Notes: generated from the letters alone by a model not told the origin. DNA of 64,000 nucleotides from Lacticaseibacillus sharpeae JCM 1186 = DSM 20505 (GCF_001436225.1 NZ_AYYO01000010.1:1-64000); one strand, 5' to 3'; counted from the first letter of the stretch, positions 17,482-26,677 are shown. A program made the numbers and translations.

Positions 17482-17769
17482 GTGGAAATAAATCAGCGCC
17501 AAGAAATCGTCGTTTGGGTGCACAGCTTGCGCCAGGTGCGGCAACTGCGCCGTTATGGGAGTGTGCTGTACACTTCGCGGCAAATGAAATACGTGCTGTT
17601 ATATGTTAACGCAGCAGATGCGCCCGATTTGATGGACAAAATCAGCAAGTTACGCTTTGTCCGTAGCGTGGAGCTGTCCCACCGCAATGAGCTGGACCCG
17701 AACGCGGGGAAGGCAATTGAGCGCGGAACTCTTGCCGGTGCTCATACCGGGGCTGACGATGACGACTAG
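17482..17769 (+). CDS. YlbG family protein (UPF0298/DUF2129)
   Basis: A 95-residue cytoplasmic protein with RQEIVVWVHSLRQVRQLRRYG near the N terminus and MKYVLLYVN in the middle, the hallmark of the YlbG family. Function is unproven. The frame is open back into the pyc terminator. GTG at 17482 gives the family N terminus and has GAAGG 5 bases upstream plus AGGAG further back. It heads a run (ylbG, rsmD, coaD, ylbL-like) that matches the ylbG-ylbL block of Bacillus. Confidence 0.85.
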   Translation: MEINQRQEIVVWVHSLRQVRQLRRYGSVLYTSRQMKYVLLYVNAADAPDLMDKISKLRFVRSVELSHRNELDPNAGKAIERGTLAGAHTGADDDD

Positions 17770-17792
17770 CATTTGCTTCAAACAGAAAGGAC

Positions 17793-18353
17793 GTGTCTAA
17801 ACTGCGCGTTATTAGTGGAGAATTCAGGGGCCGGCGGCTGGCAATGGTGCCCGGCACCACAACCAGACCGACTGCCGACAAGGTTAAGGAGTCGATGTTC
17901 AACATGCTTGGCCCGTACTTCGATGGCGGTCAGGCCGTGGACTTTTATGCCGGTACCGGCGGTCTGGGCATCGAGGCGGTCTCGCGGGGGATGGACCATG
18001 CTGTGCTCGTGGATTCAGCGTTTGCGGCCATCAAAACCATCAAGGCGAACGTGGAATTGACGAAAGCGGCCGAGCGGTTCACCGTCAAGAAGATGTCGGT
18101 GCAGCGCGCACTCGACGAATTCATTGCGGAAAAAAAGCAGTTTGACCTCATCATGATGGATCCACCTTACGCGAAGCAGCAGGCCTTAAAGCAGCTGGAA
18201 CAGATTCGCGCGGGGCACCTGTTAGTGCCTGGTGGCCGCATCATGATCGAAACGGGGCTGGAAGTAGCCTATCCCGAAACCATTCCTGGGTACACGCTGC
18301 TACGGAAGCAGACGTACGGCGTGGCGGAAGTCATTATTTTGGAGGCGGAGTAA
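17793..18353 (+). CDS. rsmD: 16S rRNA (guanine(966)-N(2))-methyltransferase RsmD
   Basis: A 186-residue Rossmann-fold methyltransferase that modifies G966 of 16S rRNA in the 30S subunit, using S-adenosylmethionine. The SAM-binding motif FYAGTGGLGIEA lies near residues 51-62, and the catalytic DPPY motif (IMMDPPYAKQQ) near 121-131. The start is uncertain: GTG at 17793 is only 2 bases from GAAAGG, while CTG at 17802, 11 bases from it, would give the typical RVISGEFRGR start. It lies one base before coaD. Confidence 0.93.
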   Translation: MSKLRVISGEFRGRRLAMVPGTTTRPTADKVKESMFNMLGPYFDGGQAVDFYAGTGGLGIEAVSRGMDHAVLVDSAFAAIKTIKANVELTKAAERFTVKKMSVQRALDEFIAEKKQFDLIMMDPPYAKQQALKQLEQIRAGHLLVPGGRIMIETGLEVAYPETIPGYTLLRKQTYGVAEVIILEAE

Positions 18354-18354
18354 G

Positions 18355-18846
18355 ATGAAACGCATCGGTATTTTTCCGGGTAGCTTCGATCCCTTCACCC
18401 TCGGGCACCTGGCGACGGTTCGCCAAGGGTTGCGCCTGGTCGACGAATTGGTGATTGCGGTCATGACCAATACGGAAAAAAAGGCGTTGTTCACCGCGAC
18501 CGAGCGTGTGGCGCAAATTGAGCAGGCGACCGCTGGCATGCCCGGGGTCCGGGTGGTGGCGGCGCCGCGGAGTTTGACCATCGACTTCGCGCGCAGTATG
18601 GGGGCGAACGTGATTATTCGGGGTCTACGCGATACCTCTGACTACACCTTCGAGAGCGCCATTGCTGTGGCCAACGCGAAGATGGCTCCCGAGATTACGA
18701 CGGTGCTCCTGCCGGCCGAACCCAATAACGTGGGGACATCCTCCAGTATCGTGAAGGAAATCGCCGCGTTCGGGGGCGACTTGACCCCGTTTGTACCGCA
18801 GAACATTGTGCTCGCCCTGCAAGCAAAGCTGGGTGACCGTGATTGA
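18355..18846 (+). CDS. coaD: phosphopantetheine adenylyltransferase
   Basis: A 163-residue nucleotidyltransferase that transfers AMP to 4'-phosphopantetheine, the penultimate step of coenzyme A synthesis. The N-terminal motif GSFDPFTLGH holds the TxGH signature. RGLRDTSDYTFE (about 88-99) and the ISSS-like GTSSSIVKEI (about 126-135) are also present. GGAGG lies 6 bases before the ATG. Its last base overlaps the next gene's ATG, implying translational coupling with the protease. Confidence 0.96.
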   Translation: MKRIGIFPGSFDPFTLGHLATVRQGLRLVDELVIAVMTNTEKKALFTATERVAQIEQATAGMPGVRVVAAPRSLTIDFARSMGANVIIRGLRDTSDYTFESAIAVANAKMAPEITTVLLPAEPNNVGTSSSIVKEIAAFGGDLTPFVPQNIVLALQAKLGDRD

Positions 18847-19901
18847 TGACCAAACGGCAAAATAAACGCCATTCCCGCCGCTTCTGGCTCGTAGCGGCGC
18901 TGATAGTTGTGTTGGCCGGCCTGGTATTCTTCCCGACAAAGTATTACGTTGAAGTGCCAGGCGGGGCGGATGCGCTGAGTAAGTTCGTTCAGGTTGACGG
19001 CAAGCGGGACAAGCGTGCAGGTAGTTTTCGCCTCATGACCGTGGGCATTATCGGTCCGGCATCCCCGGCGGTCATTCTGTGGAGTAAGACCCAGCCGTTC
19101 GCTGATACCATCAGCAAGGATGCACTCATGGGTAGTTCCTCGTCGGCGGAATACAATCAGCTGCAGAACTTCTACATCAAGAGTGCGGCCAACTCCGCGG
19201 TCGTGGCGGCGATGCGGGCGGCCCAAAAGCCGGTGACCGTTAAGTATGCGGGCATTTATGTCATGTCCATCATGGCGAATTCCAAGTTTCGCGGCGTGTT
19301 GCACTTAGGCGACACCATCACGGCGGTGAACGGCAAGCATTACGTGCGTGCGAACGATTACGTGAACGCCATCAAGAAGTATCCGGCGGGCACCAAAATC
19401 ACCATCACGTATTTGCACGATGGCAAAAAGCACCAGGCAACCCGGGCGCTCGTGCCGCTGGCTAAAACTAAGCGTGCGGGGCTCGGCATTACGCTGACTG
19501 ACCACACGACGGTCACCAGCAAGCCGCGAGTCAAGATTAATGCCGGCAGCATCGGCGGTCCAAGTGCCGGGCTGATGTTCACCCTCCAGGTCTACAGCCA
19601 AGTTACGGGGGAGAATCTCCGGCGCGGACGCACCATTGCCGGGACGGGCACGATTGATGAAAACGGCAAGGTTGGGGTCATTGGCGGCATCGATAAGAAG
19701 GTCGCGGCGGCAAACAAGGCGGGGGCAACAATCTTTTTGGCGCCCGACGTGCCGGCCACCAAGGCGATGCGCCGGGAAGACCCAACGTACGTGAATAACT
19801 ACGTGGAAGCTAAACGCGCGGCCAAGAAGCTGGGCACGAAGATGAAGATTGTGCCCGTGCACAACTTGAACGACGCGCTGCAAGCACTGCGGGCAAGATA
19901 A
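18846..19901 (+). CDS. PDZ and Lon-type serine protease (YlbL/SepM family)
   Basis: A 351-residue membrane-anchored protease. One N-terminal span (about residues 12-33) anchors an extracellular part with a PDZ-like domain (about 130-210) and a C-terminal S16 (Lon) protease domain. The catalytic Ser is in GGPSAGL (near 239) and the Lys in GGIDKKVAAA (near 281), the Ser-Lys dyad of the family. SepM of Streptococcus mutans trims a competence pheromone; YlbL is a cell-division-checkpoint protease. Which role applies here is unknown. ATG at 18846 preferred over TTG at 18843. Followed by a strong terminator. Confidence 0.92.
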   Translation: MTKRQNKRHSRRFWLVAALIVVLAGLVFFPTKYYVEVPGGADALSKFVQVDGKRDKRAGSFRLMTVGIIGPASPAVILWSKTQPFADTISKDALMGSSSSAEYNQLQNFYIKSAANSAVVAAMRAAQKPVTVKYAGIYVMSIMANSKFRGVLHLGDTITAVNGKHYVRANDYVNAIKKYPAGTKITITYLHDGKKHQATRALVPLAKTKRAGLGITLTDHTTVTSKPRVKINAGSIGGPSAGLMFTLQVYSQVTGENLRRGRTIAGTGTIDENGKVGVIGGIDKKVAAANKAGATIFLAPDVPATKAMRREDPTYVNNYVEAKRAAKKLGTKMKIVPVHNLNDALQALRAR

Positions 19902-19905
19902 AGAC

Positions 19906-19947
19906 ATCCGGAACTTTGGGACACCCCCAAAAGTTCCGGATTTTTTT
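19906..19947 (+). terminator. terminator after the PDZ protease gene
   Basis: ATCCGGAACTTTGGG pairs with a matching arm ending at 19940 around a short loop, followed by seven Ts. Confidence 0.9.
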
Positions 19948-20044
19948 GTGTCTAGGGACAAAAAGCGGCCTGATACCAAAAAATTTCACCAATTTTCGGG
20001 GGTTTTGCCGGTTTTTGGCGAAATCTATAGTGAGGTGATATTTT

Positions 20045-20704
20045 ATGGCGAAAATTAAGGAGTATGTCCTGGCGTATTGGCAATATGGTGCCCTCGCGTT
20101 CTTGGCGCTGACGGCCGCAATCGTGTGGCTGACGGCGGTACGTAAACCGGCGGAATCAACGGTGTCCGTGGCGGATTCGTCCGTGTATACGAGTAGCTCT
20201 TCTGCTGTCAGTGGTAGTACGAGCGCCAACAGTAAACCAAGTAGTGGCTACGTGTACGTGTCGGGGGCGGTGAAGCACCCGGGGCTGTACCACGTGGGGC
20301 CCACCACGCGCTGGGCCGATGTGGTGCAGGCGGCAGGCGGATTAACCAAGGACGCCGATCCGGGGCAGGTGAATCTGGCCCAGATTGCCCATGATGAAGA
20401 AAACATGGCGGTGCCGGTGCGCGGCGAAACGGTCGCGACAGTCGCGCCCGTTAGTGGCAGCGGGCAAACGACGGCCGCTGGCGGTGCCAGTGCGGGTGGC
20501 AGTAGCACCCAGATCAATCTCAACACGGCAACTGTGACCGACTTGCAGACAATTTCGGGGATTGGCCCCAAGCGCGCGCAGGACATCATCGATTACCGTG
20601 ACCAGCACGGCGGGTTCAAGACGGTCGACGAGTTGAAGGAGATTAGTGGCATTGGCGACAAAATTTTTGCCGACTTAGCGCCCAGCGTAACGGTGAGCCC
20701 ATGA
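20045..20704 (+). CDS. comEA: competence protein ComEA
   Basis: A 219-residue membrane-anchored DNA receptor for transformation. Layout: one N-terminal span (about 14-33), a Ser-rich linker (about 44-70), an SLBB domain (YVYVSGAVKHPGLYHV, 69-84), a Gly/Ala linker, and a C-terminal double helix-hairpin-helix DNA-binding domain starting INLNTATVTDLQTISGIGPKRA. It delivers double-stranded DNA to ComEC. AGGTGA lies before the ATG. It overlaps comEC by 4 bases; comEB is absent, as in many lactobacilli. Confidence 0.95.
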   Translation: MAKIKEYVLAYWQYGALAFLALTAAIVWLTAVRKPAESTVSVADSSVYTSSSSAVSGSTSANSKPSSGYVYVSGAVKHPGLYHVGPTTRWADVVQAAGGLTKDADPGQVNLAQIAHDEENMAVPVRGETVATVAPVSGSGQTTAAGGASAGGSSTQINLNTATVTDLQTISGIGPKRAQDIIDYRDQHGGFKTVDELKEISGIGDKIFADLAPSVTVSP

Positions 20705-22887
20705 GCTGGGTGTTCGCCGCCATGTTGATGGTGCTTGGGACGCAGTTATTATTGCTGGGACCCTGGTGGCTCGGTGGCGCGCTGGTGATTCTGGCGGTGC
20801 TTAAGGGTCAGCGCAGCCGCAAACTGCCGCTGGTTGTGGCGGCAATCTTGGGCCTGACAACGGCAGGCTATGAGCTGCAGGCCACCAGGCAGCCGCCAGT
20901 GCCGCAGGGTGCCGTACGCGTGCAGCCAACTGCCATTAAGGTCAAGAATGGGTTTGCGACCTATACGGGGACGGCGGCTAACGGGGTACCGGTCACTGGT
21001 GGGGGGACGGTTGATGCACAGACCGCGCATGTTTTGGCCGCTTTAACCAGCCCCGTCATGCTGGATGCACCCGGCAGCTATGCCCGGATTGCTGGACCGA
21101 CAAATTTGGCTGAGTTTGATTATGCCGCGTTTGCGTGGGCGCAGTACCACCAGGCATATCGGGCCACGGCCAAACAGCTAGTGGTGCGGCCGGTGGCCAA
21201 ACGTGGCCTAGTTGATGCACTGTACAACTTACGCCGCTGGCTGATTTGGCGGATGGACACGCTGCCGGCGCACGTGGCCCTGTACGCAAAGGCGCTGCTG
21301 CTGGGCATTATCGATGATGGCGGAGATTTGCGCTCAACTTTTAGCAGGTTAGGAATCATCCACATGTTCTCGGTTTCCGGGTTGCACATTTTTGCAATCG
21401 TCGGCATGCTGTACGCCTTGACCAACCGGCTGAAAATCCCGCGGGAGTATACGGACCTATGCTTGCTGCTTGTCTTGCCGGCGCTACTGATCATCATTCC
21501 CCCCGGAGCCGGCATTGTCCGCGCGGTCTGGCTGCGGCTGAGCCAGGTGGTGGGCCACAAACTGCACGCGCCATTTTCCACGTTTGATTATCTGTGTTTG
21601 GTTTTCAGCGGCAATTTGTTAATGCAGCCCCGCGTCTTGTGGACGCTCGGCGGCCAGATGACCTACCTGCTCACATTTGTGCTGATTGCCGCGCCAAGTG
21701 TCCCCGCATTTGCTCAAAGTTTGCGGATGGCACTGGTCAGCGCGCCGCCGCTATTGCACGCGGTGTTTGGCTTGCACCTGCTCACGTTTGTGTTCAACTG
21801 GCTACTCATGCCCGTCTTTGAATCGGTGCTCATGCCGGCCTTGCTGTTTGCGTGTGTCTGGCCAACCTGTCCGCTTGTGTCAGGTCTGGACTGGCTAATC
21901 GGGCGGGGTGAGTCGGGTCTAATTTGGTTGGCCCAGCTTCCCGGGTACCTGACGTTTGGCGCATTACCATTTCTGCTCACGCTGATTTTTACGTACGTAG
22001 TGGTGCGGGCGGTGGCGAAACGCAAATACGTTCTGTGCGGTCTGACCGCGCTCGTTTGTTTTGCGGTGGTCAATGTGCACCCCAAATGGCGGGTGACGAT
22101 GATTGATGTGGGTCAGGGGGACTCAATCTTAATCGAAGCGCCGTTCAAGCGGGCAAGCGTGCTGATTGACACCGGGGGGCGCGGCTTCGGTCAATCCAGT
22201 AACCCACCGGCGAAGCGCGCGACGCTCAATTACTTGGCGGCGCGGGGCATCACCCATCTGGACGCGTTGGTGTTGACGCACCCGGATGCGGATCACGTGG
22301 GCGATGCGGCGGTGATTACGGGCGGTATTAAGGTGCGCGAGATTGTTACCGCGCCGATTTCTGCTGGGGATGAAACCATTGTGGCGGCGCAAAAACTGGG
22401 GCACACCCACATGCACCTGGTGATGGCGGGCGACCATCTTCGCTACGGGCCGCTCGATTTGGCGGTGGTGGCCCCGAATCACGCGGATACGGAAGACACC
22501 AACCCAAATTCGGTCGTGCTCTATGGTACAATTGGGGACAGCAAATGGTTGTTCACCGGCGACGCTGACCAAACCGTGGAGAAGGAGCAACTGCTGCCGC
22601 AGAATCTGGCGGTGGATATGCTCAAGGTTGGCCATCACGGTTCGAAAACCGCCTCGGCGCCAGAATTTATCAACCAAATTCGGCCGCAACTGGGCCTCAT
22701 TTCTGTTGGGGCCAATAATCGTTATGGGCATCCGCATCAGGAAACGCTGGCCACCTTTGCGCAGGCCCATATTCCGTTGGTCCTGACGAGTTCGGCGGGG
22801 ATGATTTGGGTGGATGCTGATCGCAAGGCCCACATCGTCAACACATTTTTGCACCCGGAGACCGGGGAAAATGCAGGGAGTGAATAA
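20701..22887 (+). CDS. comEC: DNA internalisation channel ComEC/Rec2
   Basis: A 728-residue polytopic membrane protein that takes a single DNA strand across the membrane during transformation. An N-terminal OB-like region is followed by the competence domain (HMFSVSGLHIFAIVGML near 220-236) with multiple spans. A C-terminal metallo-beta-lactamase-like domain starts MIDVGQGDSILIE (about 467) and has LTHPDADHVGDA (about 524-535), the proposed nuclease. All parts are intact, so the uptake pore could work. It is followed after one base by holA. Confidence 0.95.
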   Translation: MSWVFAAMLMVLGTQLLLLGPWWLGGALVILAVLKGQRSRKLPLVVAAILGLTTAGYELQATRQPPVPQGAVRVQPTAIKVKNGFATYTGTAANGVPVTGGGTVDAQTAHVLAALTSPVMLDAPGSYARIAGPTNLAEFDYAAFAWAQYHQAYRATAKQLVVRPVAKRGLVDALYNLRRWLIWRMDTLPAHVALYAKALLLGIIDDGGDLRSTFSRLGIIHMFSVSGLHIFAIVGMLYALTNRLKIPREYTDLCLLLVLPALLIIIPPGAGIVRAVWLRLSQVVGHKLHAPFSTFDYLCLVFSGNLLMQPRVLWTLGGQMTYLLTFVLIAAPSVPAFAQSLRMALVSAPPLLHAVFGLHLLTFVFNWLLMPVFESVLMPALLFACVWPTCPLVSGLDWLIGRGESGLIWLAQLPGYLTFGALPFLLTLIFTYVVVRAVAKRKYVLCGLTALVCFAVVNVHPKWRVTMIDVGQGDSILIEAPFKRASVLIDTGGRGFGQSSNPPAKRATLNYLAARGITHLDALVLTHPDADHVGDAAVITGGIKVREIVTAPISAGDETIVAAQKLGHTHMHLVMAGDHLRYGPLDLAVVAPNHADTEDTNPNSVVLYGTIGDSKWLFTGDADQTVEKEQLLPQNLAVDMLKVGHHGSKTASAPEFINQIRPQLGLISVGANNRYGHPHQETLATFAQAHIPLVLTSSAGMIWVDADRKAHIVNTFLHPETGENAGSE

Positions 22888-22888
22888 T

Positions 22889-23896
22889 TTGAACATCAAC
22901 CAATTAACAAAAGCATTGCGTGCGGGCACGATTGCCCCGGTATACGTCGTGCAGGGACAAGAACGCGCCCTTGTGCAAGCGGCCCAGGAGCAGCTGCGGC
23001 AAATCATTCCGGAAGACATGCAGTCAATGAATTTCGCCCAGTATGACCTGCACGAAGTCAGCCTGGGCAACGCGCTGAACGAACTGGCGGAACCGCCATT
23101 TTTTGGTGACTTTCGCGAAGTCATGATAAGTAATCCAGACTTTCTCACCGGGGGTGGTAAGGCAGATGGGGATGTCGACGCACTGACTAATTACCTGAAG
23201 GCACCAGCAGAATCAACCGTGCTGGTGTTGATTGCGGACTACGCCAAACTTGATGCGCGCAAGAAGGTCGTGAAGGCGCTCAAAAAGGTGGCGCAGTTCA
23301 TTGATGCGGGACCAGTTGACGAACGGCAGGCGCGCAGTAACATCACCCAGCAGTTGCGGGCGTCCGGGGTGGAACTGGATCCAGACGGCATGTCAGTGCT
23401 GTTTAGTCGTACGCAGGGCGATTACTCGGCCATGGTCGCAGCGGTGCCCATCTTGCGCACTTACGCAATGTCCAGTGGTCGCTTGACTGCCCGCGATGTT
23501 GAACGGTTGGTGCCTAAGCAGCTAAATGACAGTGTTTTTGACCTGGTTAGTGCGGTGCTGCGGCGGGACGTGACGCAGGCTCTCGGTTTGTACCGGGACC
23601 TGCTCGCCCAGAAGGAAGAACCACTGCGGCTCATTAGTCTGCTTGAGAGCCAATTCCGCCTGCTTCTTCAGGTGGAGACCTATGTCAGTCGGGGTTACAC
23701 GCAGGGGGCGGCGGCCGAGCAGCTCAGTGTCCATCCGTACCGCGTGAAGTTGGCCTGGGGTGAGGTGCGCAAATTGCGCCGGGCAGATATGGATGCGGCG
23801 TACGTCATGCTGGTCAACACGGAAGCAGCGATGAAGCGGGGGACAGTCGACAAGGTGTTGGGCTTTGAACTCTTTGTCCTGCAGTTTGCCAAGTAG
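22889..23896 (+). CDS. holA: DNA polymerase III subunit delta
   Basis: A 335-residue clamp-loader subunit that opens the beta sliding clamp. It starts NINQLTKAL and has the conserved APVYVVQGQE near residues 15-24, then PFFGDFREVMI near 70. The AAA+ fold has no working Walker A, as normal for delta. The frame extends upstream into comEC. TTG at 22889 is chosen because GGGAG is 8 bases before it and it directly follows the comEC stop. comEC-holA is a common Firmicute order. Confidence 0.94.
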   Translation: MNINQLTKALRAGTIAPVYVVQGQERALVQAAQEQLRQIIPEDMQSMNFAQYDLHEVSLGNALNELAEPPFFGDFREVMISNPDFLTGGGKADGDVDALTNYLKAPAESTVLVLIADYAKLDARKKVVKALKKVAQFIDAGPVDERQARSNITQQLRASGVELDPDGMSVLFSRTQGDYSAMVAAVPILRTYAMSSGRLTARDVERLVPKQLNDSVFDLVSAVLRRDVTQALGLYRDLLAQKEEPLRLISLLESQFRLLLQVETYVSRGYTQGAAAEQLSVHPYRVKLAWGEVRKLRRADMDAAYVMLVNTEAAMKRGTVDKVLGFELFVLQFAK

Positions 23897-23913
23897 CAAC
23901 CCCAAAAAGAGCA

Positions 23914-23951
23914 TAAAAAAAGAAGGACCGCAAAAGTCCTTCTTTTTTTTG
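23914..23951 (+). terminator. bidirectional terminator between holA and rpsO
   Basis: AAAAAAAGAAGGAC pairs with GTCCTTCTTTTTTT across a 7-base loop, serving both convergent genes. Confidence 0.9.
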
Positions 23952-23963
23952 TTGTACCGTTGT

Positions 23964-24233
23964 CTAGTGACGCAGGCCCAAGCTGTTGATGAGGTCACGG
24001 TAACGAACGACGTCGGAGTTCCGCAGGTAACGGAGCAAGTTACGACGCTGACCGATCTTCTTCATCAGACCAACGTATGAGTGGTGGTCCTTCTTGTGTA
24101 CGCTGAGGTGGTCGTTAAGTGCCAGGATGTCAGCAGTCAAAACTGCAACCTGAACTTCAACGGAGCCGGTGTCGCCTTCGTGACGAGCGTACTTTGCGAT
24201 GATTTCGTTCTTCTGTGTCTGAGAAATAGCCAT
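23964..24233 (-). CDS. rpsO: 30S ribosomal protein S15
   Basis: An 89-residue primary 16S rRNA-binding protein of the 30S platform. The family core is present: [30 protein letters not shown] and [17 protein letters not shown] precedes the ATG. Single-gene unit, divergent from rpsT, with a leader of roughly 80 bases. That leader includes a small stem (TACGC..GCGTA near 24286-24303) and may mediate S15 autoregulation; that is inference. Confidence 0.98.
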   Translation of the reverse strand: MAISQTQKNEIIAKYARHEGDTGSVEVQVAVLTADILALNDHLSVHKKDHHSYVGLMKKIGQRRNLLRYLRNSDVVRYRDLINSLGLRH

Positions 24234-24319
24234 TGTGCTATTACCACCTTACATAATATTTGTTATTGCCCGAGACTGAGTGATACGCCGGTGGAGCGTA
24301 AAACTAAGTGAGGGTTCGC

Positions 24320-24348
24320 AATACAGATGTTAGTTTACATGAAATCAA
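24320..24348 (-). promoter_or_regulatory. promoter of rpsO
   Basis: Minus-strand TTGATT (24343-24348) and TGTATT (24320-24325) with a 17-base spacer. Confidence 0.45.
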
Positions 24349-24389
24349 GCATTCTTGCAAGGAAAGCTCATTAAATCGCGGCATAAGCG

Positions 24390-24418
24390 TTGCAAGTCAT
24401 GCAAACCTTCTGTATAAT
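24390..24418 (+). promoter_or_regulatory. promoter of rpsT
   Basis: TTGCAA (24390-24395) and TATAAT (24413-24418) with a 17-base spacer, a near-consensus sigma-A promoter about 65 bases before the start codon. Confidence 0.75.
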
Positions 24419-24482
24419 GGCGTATGTTGAAACTTGGCAGTTTGCAACTTAATAAAAACCACTCAGTGTGGAGGTGAATCAC

Positions 24483-24737
24483 ATGCCACAGATTAAATCC
24501 GCTAAGAAGCGCGTTTTGACTCAGGAAGCAGCTCGTCAGCGTAACGCTGCACAGCGCAACGCAATGCGTTCTGCTGTTAAGAGCTTCAAGACCGCGAAGG
24601 CTTCCGATGCCGACAACGCTAACGACCTGTTCAAGGCCGCAACCCGCGCAATCGACATGGCTAAGAGCAAGGGTCTTATCCACGCCAACAAGGCTGGTCG
24701 CGACAAGAGCCGTCTCGCAGCAATTAACAACAAGTAA
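24483..24737 (+). CDS. rpsT: 30S ribosomal protein S20
   Basis: An 84-residue Lys/Arg/Ala-rich helical protein binding the 5' and 3' domains of 16S rRNA. It starts [15 protein letters not shown] and ends with [14 protein letters not shown], as in the family. The ATG at 24483 has GGAGGTGA 6 bases upstream; an in-frame ATG at 24468 precedes that site and is rejected. Confidence 0.97.
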   Translation: MPQIKSAKKRVLTQEAARQRNAAQRNAMRSAVKSFKTAKASDADNANDLFKAATRAIDMAKSKGLIHANKAGRDKSRLAAINNK

Positions 24738-24783
24738 TTAAACGCGTCAGCTGACGTTTCTAATACCTTGTACCGTAATGGTG

Positions 24784-24818
24784 CAAAAGGCCGTCTCATT
24801 TTGGGGCGGCTTTTTTGT
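24784..24818 (+). terminator. rpsT terminator
   Basis: GGCCGTCTC pairs with GGGGCGGCT (one bulge, G-U pairs), followed by six Ts. Confidence 0.65.
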
Positions 24819-24850
24819 GTCGTCATTATTATCATTGCATGCACTTATGC

Positions 24851-24879
24851 TTTAGAATGATAACGCCTTGTGGTAGACT
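24851..24879 (+). promoter_or_regulatory. promoter of rnjB
   Basis: TTTAGA (24851-24856) and TAGACT (24874-24879), 17 bases apart, with about 55 bases of leader. Confidence 0.45.
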
Positions 24880-24939
24880 GAAACTAAGTATTTAGATTCG
24901 AGCCCGATAAAACGGGAATTATATCTCTGAGGTGAAATA

Positions 24940-26622
24940 ATGGCTAAGATCAATCTGGTCGCCCTCGGGGGGGTACGTGAAAACGGAAAAAACATGTACG
25001 CCGTCGAGGTAGACGACCAAATTTTTGTATGTGATTTTGGATTGAAATATCCAGACAATGATTTGATGGGAATCGATATCGTTATTCCAGACACAACTTA
25101 CCTAGTGGACAATATCGATAAGGTAGCTGGTATCTTCCTATCCCACGGGCACGCAGATGCAATTGGGGCACTCCCGTACTTCTTGAGTGAACATAACGTC
25201 CCCGTCTATGGTAGTGAACTGACCATCGCTCTGGCCCGCATTGTGACCAAGCAGAACCCGAAGACGCGCAAGTTCAAGAACTTCCACGTCGTTGACGAGA
25301 AGTCCAACCTGAAGTTCGGCAAGACCTACGTCAGCTTCTTCCGCACGACCCACTCCATTCCAGGGTCAATGGGGATTGTGATTGGCACGCCGAATGGCCA
25401 GATTGTTTACACTGGTGACTTCAAGTTTGACCAGAGTGCCAGCGAAATGTACAAGACCAACTTTGGCCGCATCGCCCACATTGGTGACCGCAAAGTGCTC
25501 GCACTGCTTTCCGACTCTGCGAATGCGGAATCCCCATACCAGATGGCGAGTGAACGCGAAATTGCTGACAGCATCAACGAGTCCTTCAAGTACCACACTG
25601 GCCGGATTATCGTTGCCACTGTTGCCAGCAACATCATGCGCGTGCAGCAGGTGCTGAACGCCGCTGCAGCCACCAACCGGCGCGTTGTGCTGACTGGGCA
25701 CGATGCCGAGAAGATTGTGCGTACGGCCCTGGACTTGAACTACCTGGTTCTGCCTAACCCAGACATTCTGGCGACGACCAAGGAACTCAAGACTTTGGCG
25801 CCAGAAGAAACGGTCATCCTGGAAAACGGCCGCATTGGGGAACCACTGAAGTCCCTGCAGAAGATGGCTAGTTCCCGGCACCGCCTGATTCACATCGGCG
25901 AAGGGGACCTTGTGTTCATCGTTTCCACCCCGTCCCACGCGATGGAAACCACGCTGGCCCGGACCAAGGACATGATTTACCGGGTTGGCGGTGAAGTGAA
26001 GGCCGTCTTTGATGACAAGCACGTTTCTGGACACGGTGCGCGTCAGGACTTGCAATTGATGATTAACCTGCTGCACCCCGAATACTTGATTCCGGTGCAG
26101 GGTGAATACCGTCAGCTTGCAGCCCACGCTGAAATTGCCGAAGAAGTTGGCATTCCGGCCGACCACGTAATCATTCCTGCACTCGGGGACATCATCAGCT
26201 ACACCAAGGGGCAGCTGCATGTTTCCGGGAGCGCCCCAGCCGGTAACACCATGATTGATGGGATTGGCGTTGGCGACATCGGGAACATTGTTCTGCGCGA
26301 CCGCAAGATGCTCTCTGAAGACGGGATTATGATTGCCGTTGTGACCATCGACCGGAAGAAGAAGCGCATTGTTTCCCGGCCGAAGATTCAAAGCCGCGGT
26401 TTTGTCTACATGAAGACAAGCAAGGACTTGCTCGCTGAATGTGGCAAGATTGTGGCTGACACAGTGCAGAAGAACTTGGACAACAAGGAATTCGACTGGA
26501 GTCACCTGAAGCAAGACGTTCGTGATGGCCTGGCCCGGTACCTCTTCGACCAGACGAAGCGCCGGCCAGTTATTCTGCCGGTAATCATGGAAGTAAACCA
26601 GAACAGCGCAAAACGTCAGTAA
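24940..26622 (+). CDS. rnjB: ribonuclease J2
   Basis: A 560-residue paralogue of RNase J1 and its partner in the J1/J2 complex of Firmicutes. The first metal motif reads HGHADAIGA (near residues 68-76) instead of HxHxDHxGG, so one ligand His is Ala. This is typical of J2, which has weak nuclease activity and a structural role. TTHSIPGSMG, TGDFKFDQS and the beta-CASP motif SGHGARQDL are kept. AGGTGA lies before the ATG. Own promoter and terminator. Confidence 0.94.
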   Translation: MAKINLVALGGVRENGKNMYAVEVDDQIFVCDFGLKYPDNDLMGIDIVIPDTTYLVDNIDKVAGIFLSHGHADAIGALPYFLSEHNVPVYGSELTIALARIVTKQNPKTRKFKNFHVVDEKSNLKFGKTYVSFFRTTHSIPGSMGIVIGTPNGQIVYTGDFKFDQSASEMYKTNFGRIAHIGDRKVLALLSDSANAESPYQMASEREIADSINESFKYHTGRIIVATVASNIMRVQQVLNAAAATNRRVVLTGHDAEKIVRTALDLNYLVLPNPDILATTKELKTLAPEETVILENGRIGEPLKSLQKMASSRHRLIHIGEGDLVFIVSTPSHAMETTLARTKDMIYRVGGEVKAVFDDKHVSGHGARQDLQLMINLLHPEYLIPVQGEYRQLAAHAEIAEEVGIPADHVIIPALGDIISYTKGQLHVSGSAPAGNTMIDGIGVGDIGNIVLRDRKMLSEDGIMIAVVTIDRKKKRIVSRPKIQSRGFVYMKTSKDLLAECGKIVADTVQKNLDNKEFDWSHLKQDVRDGLARYLFDQTKRRPVILPVIMEVNQNSAKRQ

Positions 26623-26641
26623 CACAAGAACATTGACAGTT

Positions 26642-26677
26642 GAGGCTTTGACCTAGGTCAGAGCCTCTTTTTGTTTT
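26642..26677 (+). terminator. rnjB terminator
   Basis: GAGGCT and AGCCTC frame an extended stem (26642-26667) followed by a T-rich tail. Confidence 0.85.

Noticed and set aside
22129-23148. 339-codon antisense frame over comEC/holA
   Set aside because: Covers two real genes and their junction, Arg-rich as typical of shadow frames, with no translation signal.
25366-26625. 419-codon open frame antisense to rnjB
   Set aside because: It mirrors a well-supported gene on the other strand, has no ribosome binding site or family resemblance, and is expected from biased codons in G+C-rich DNA.
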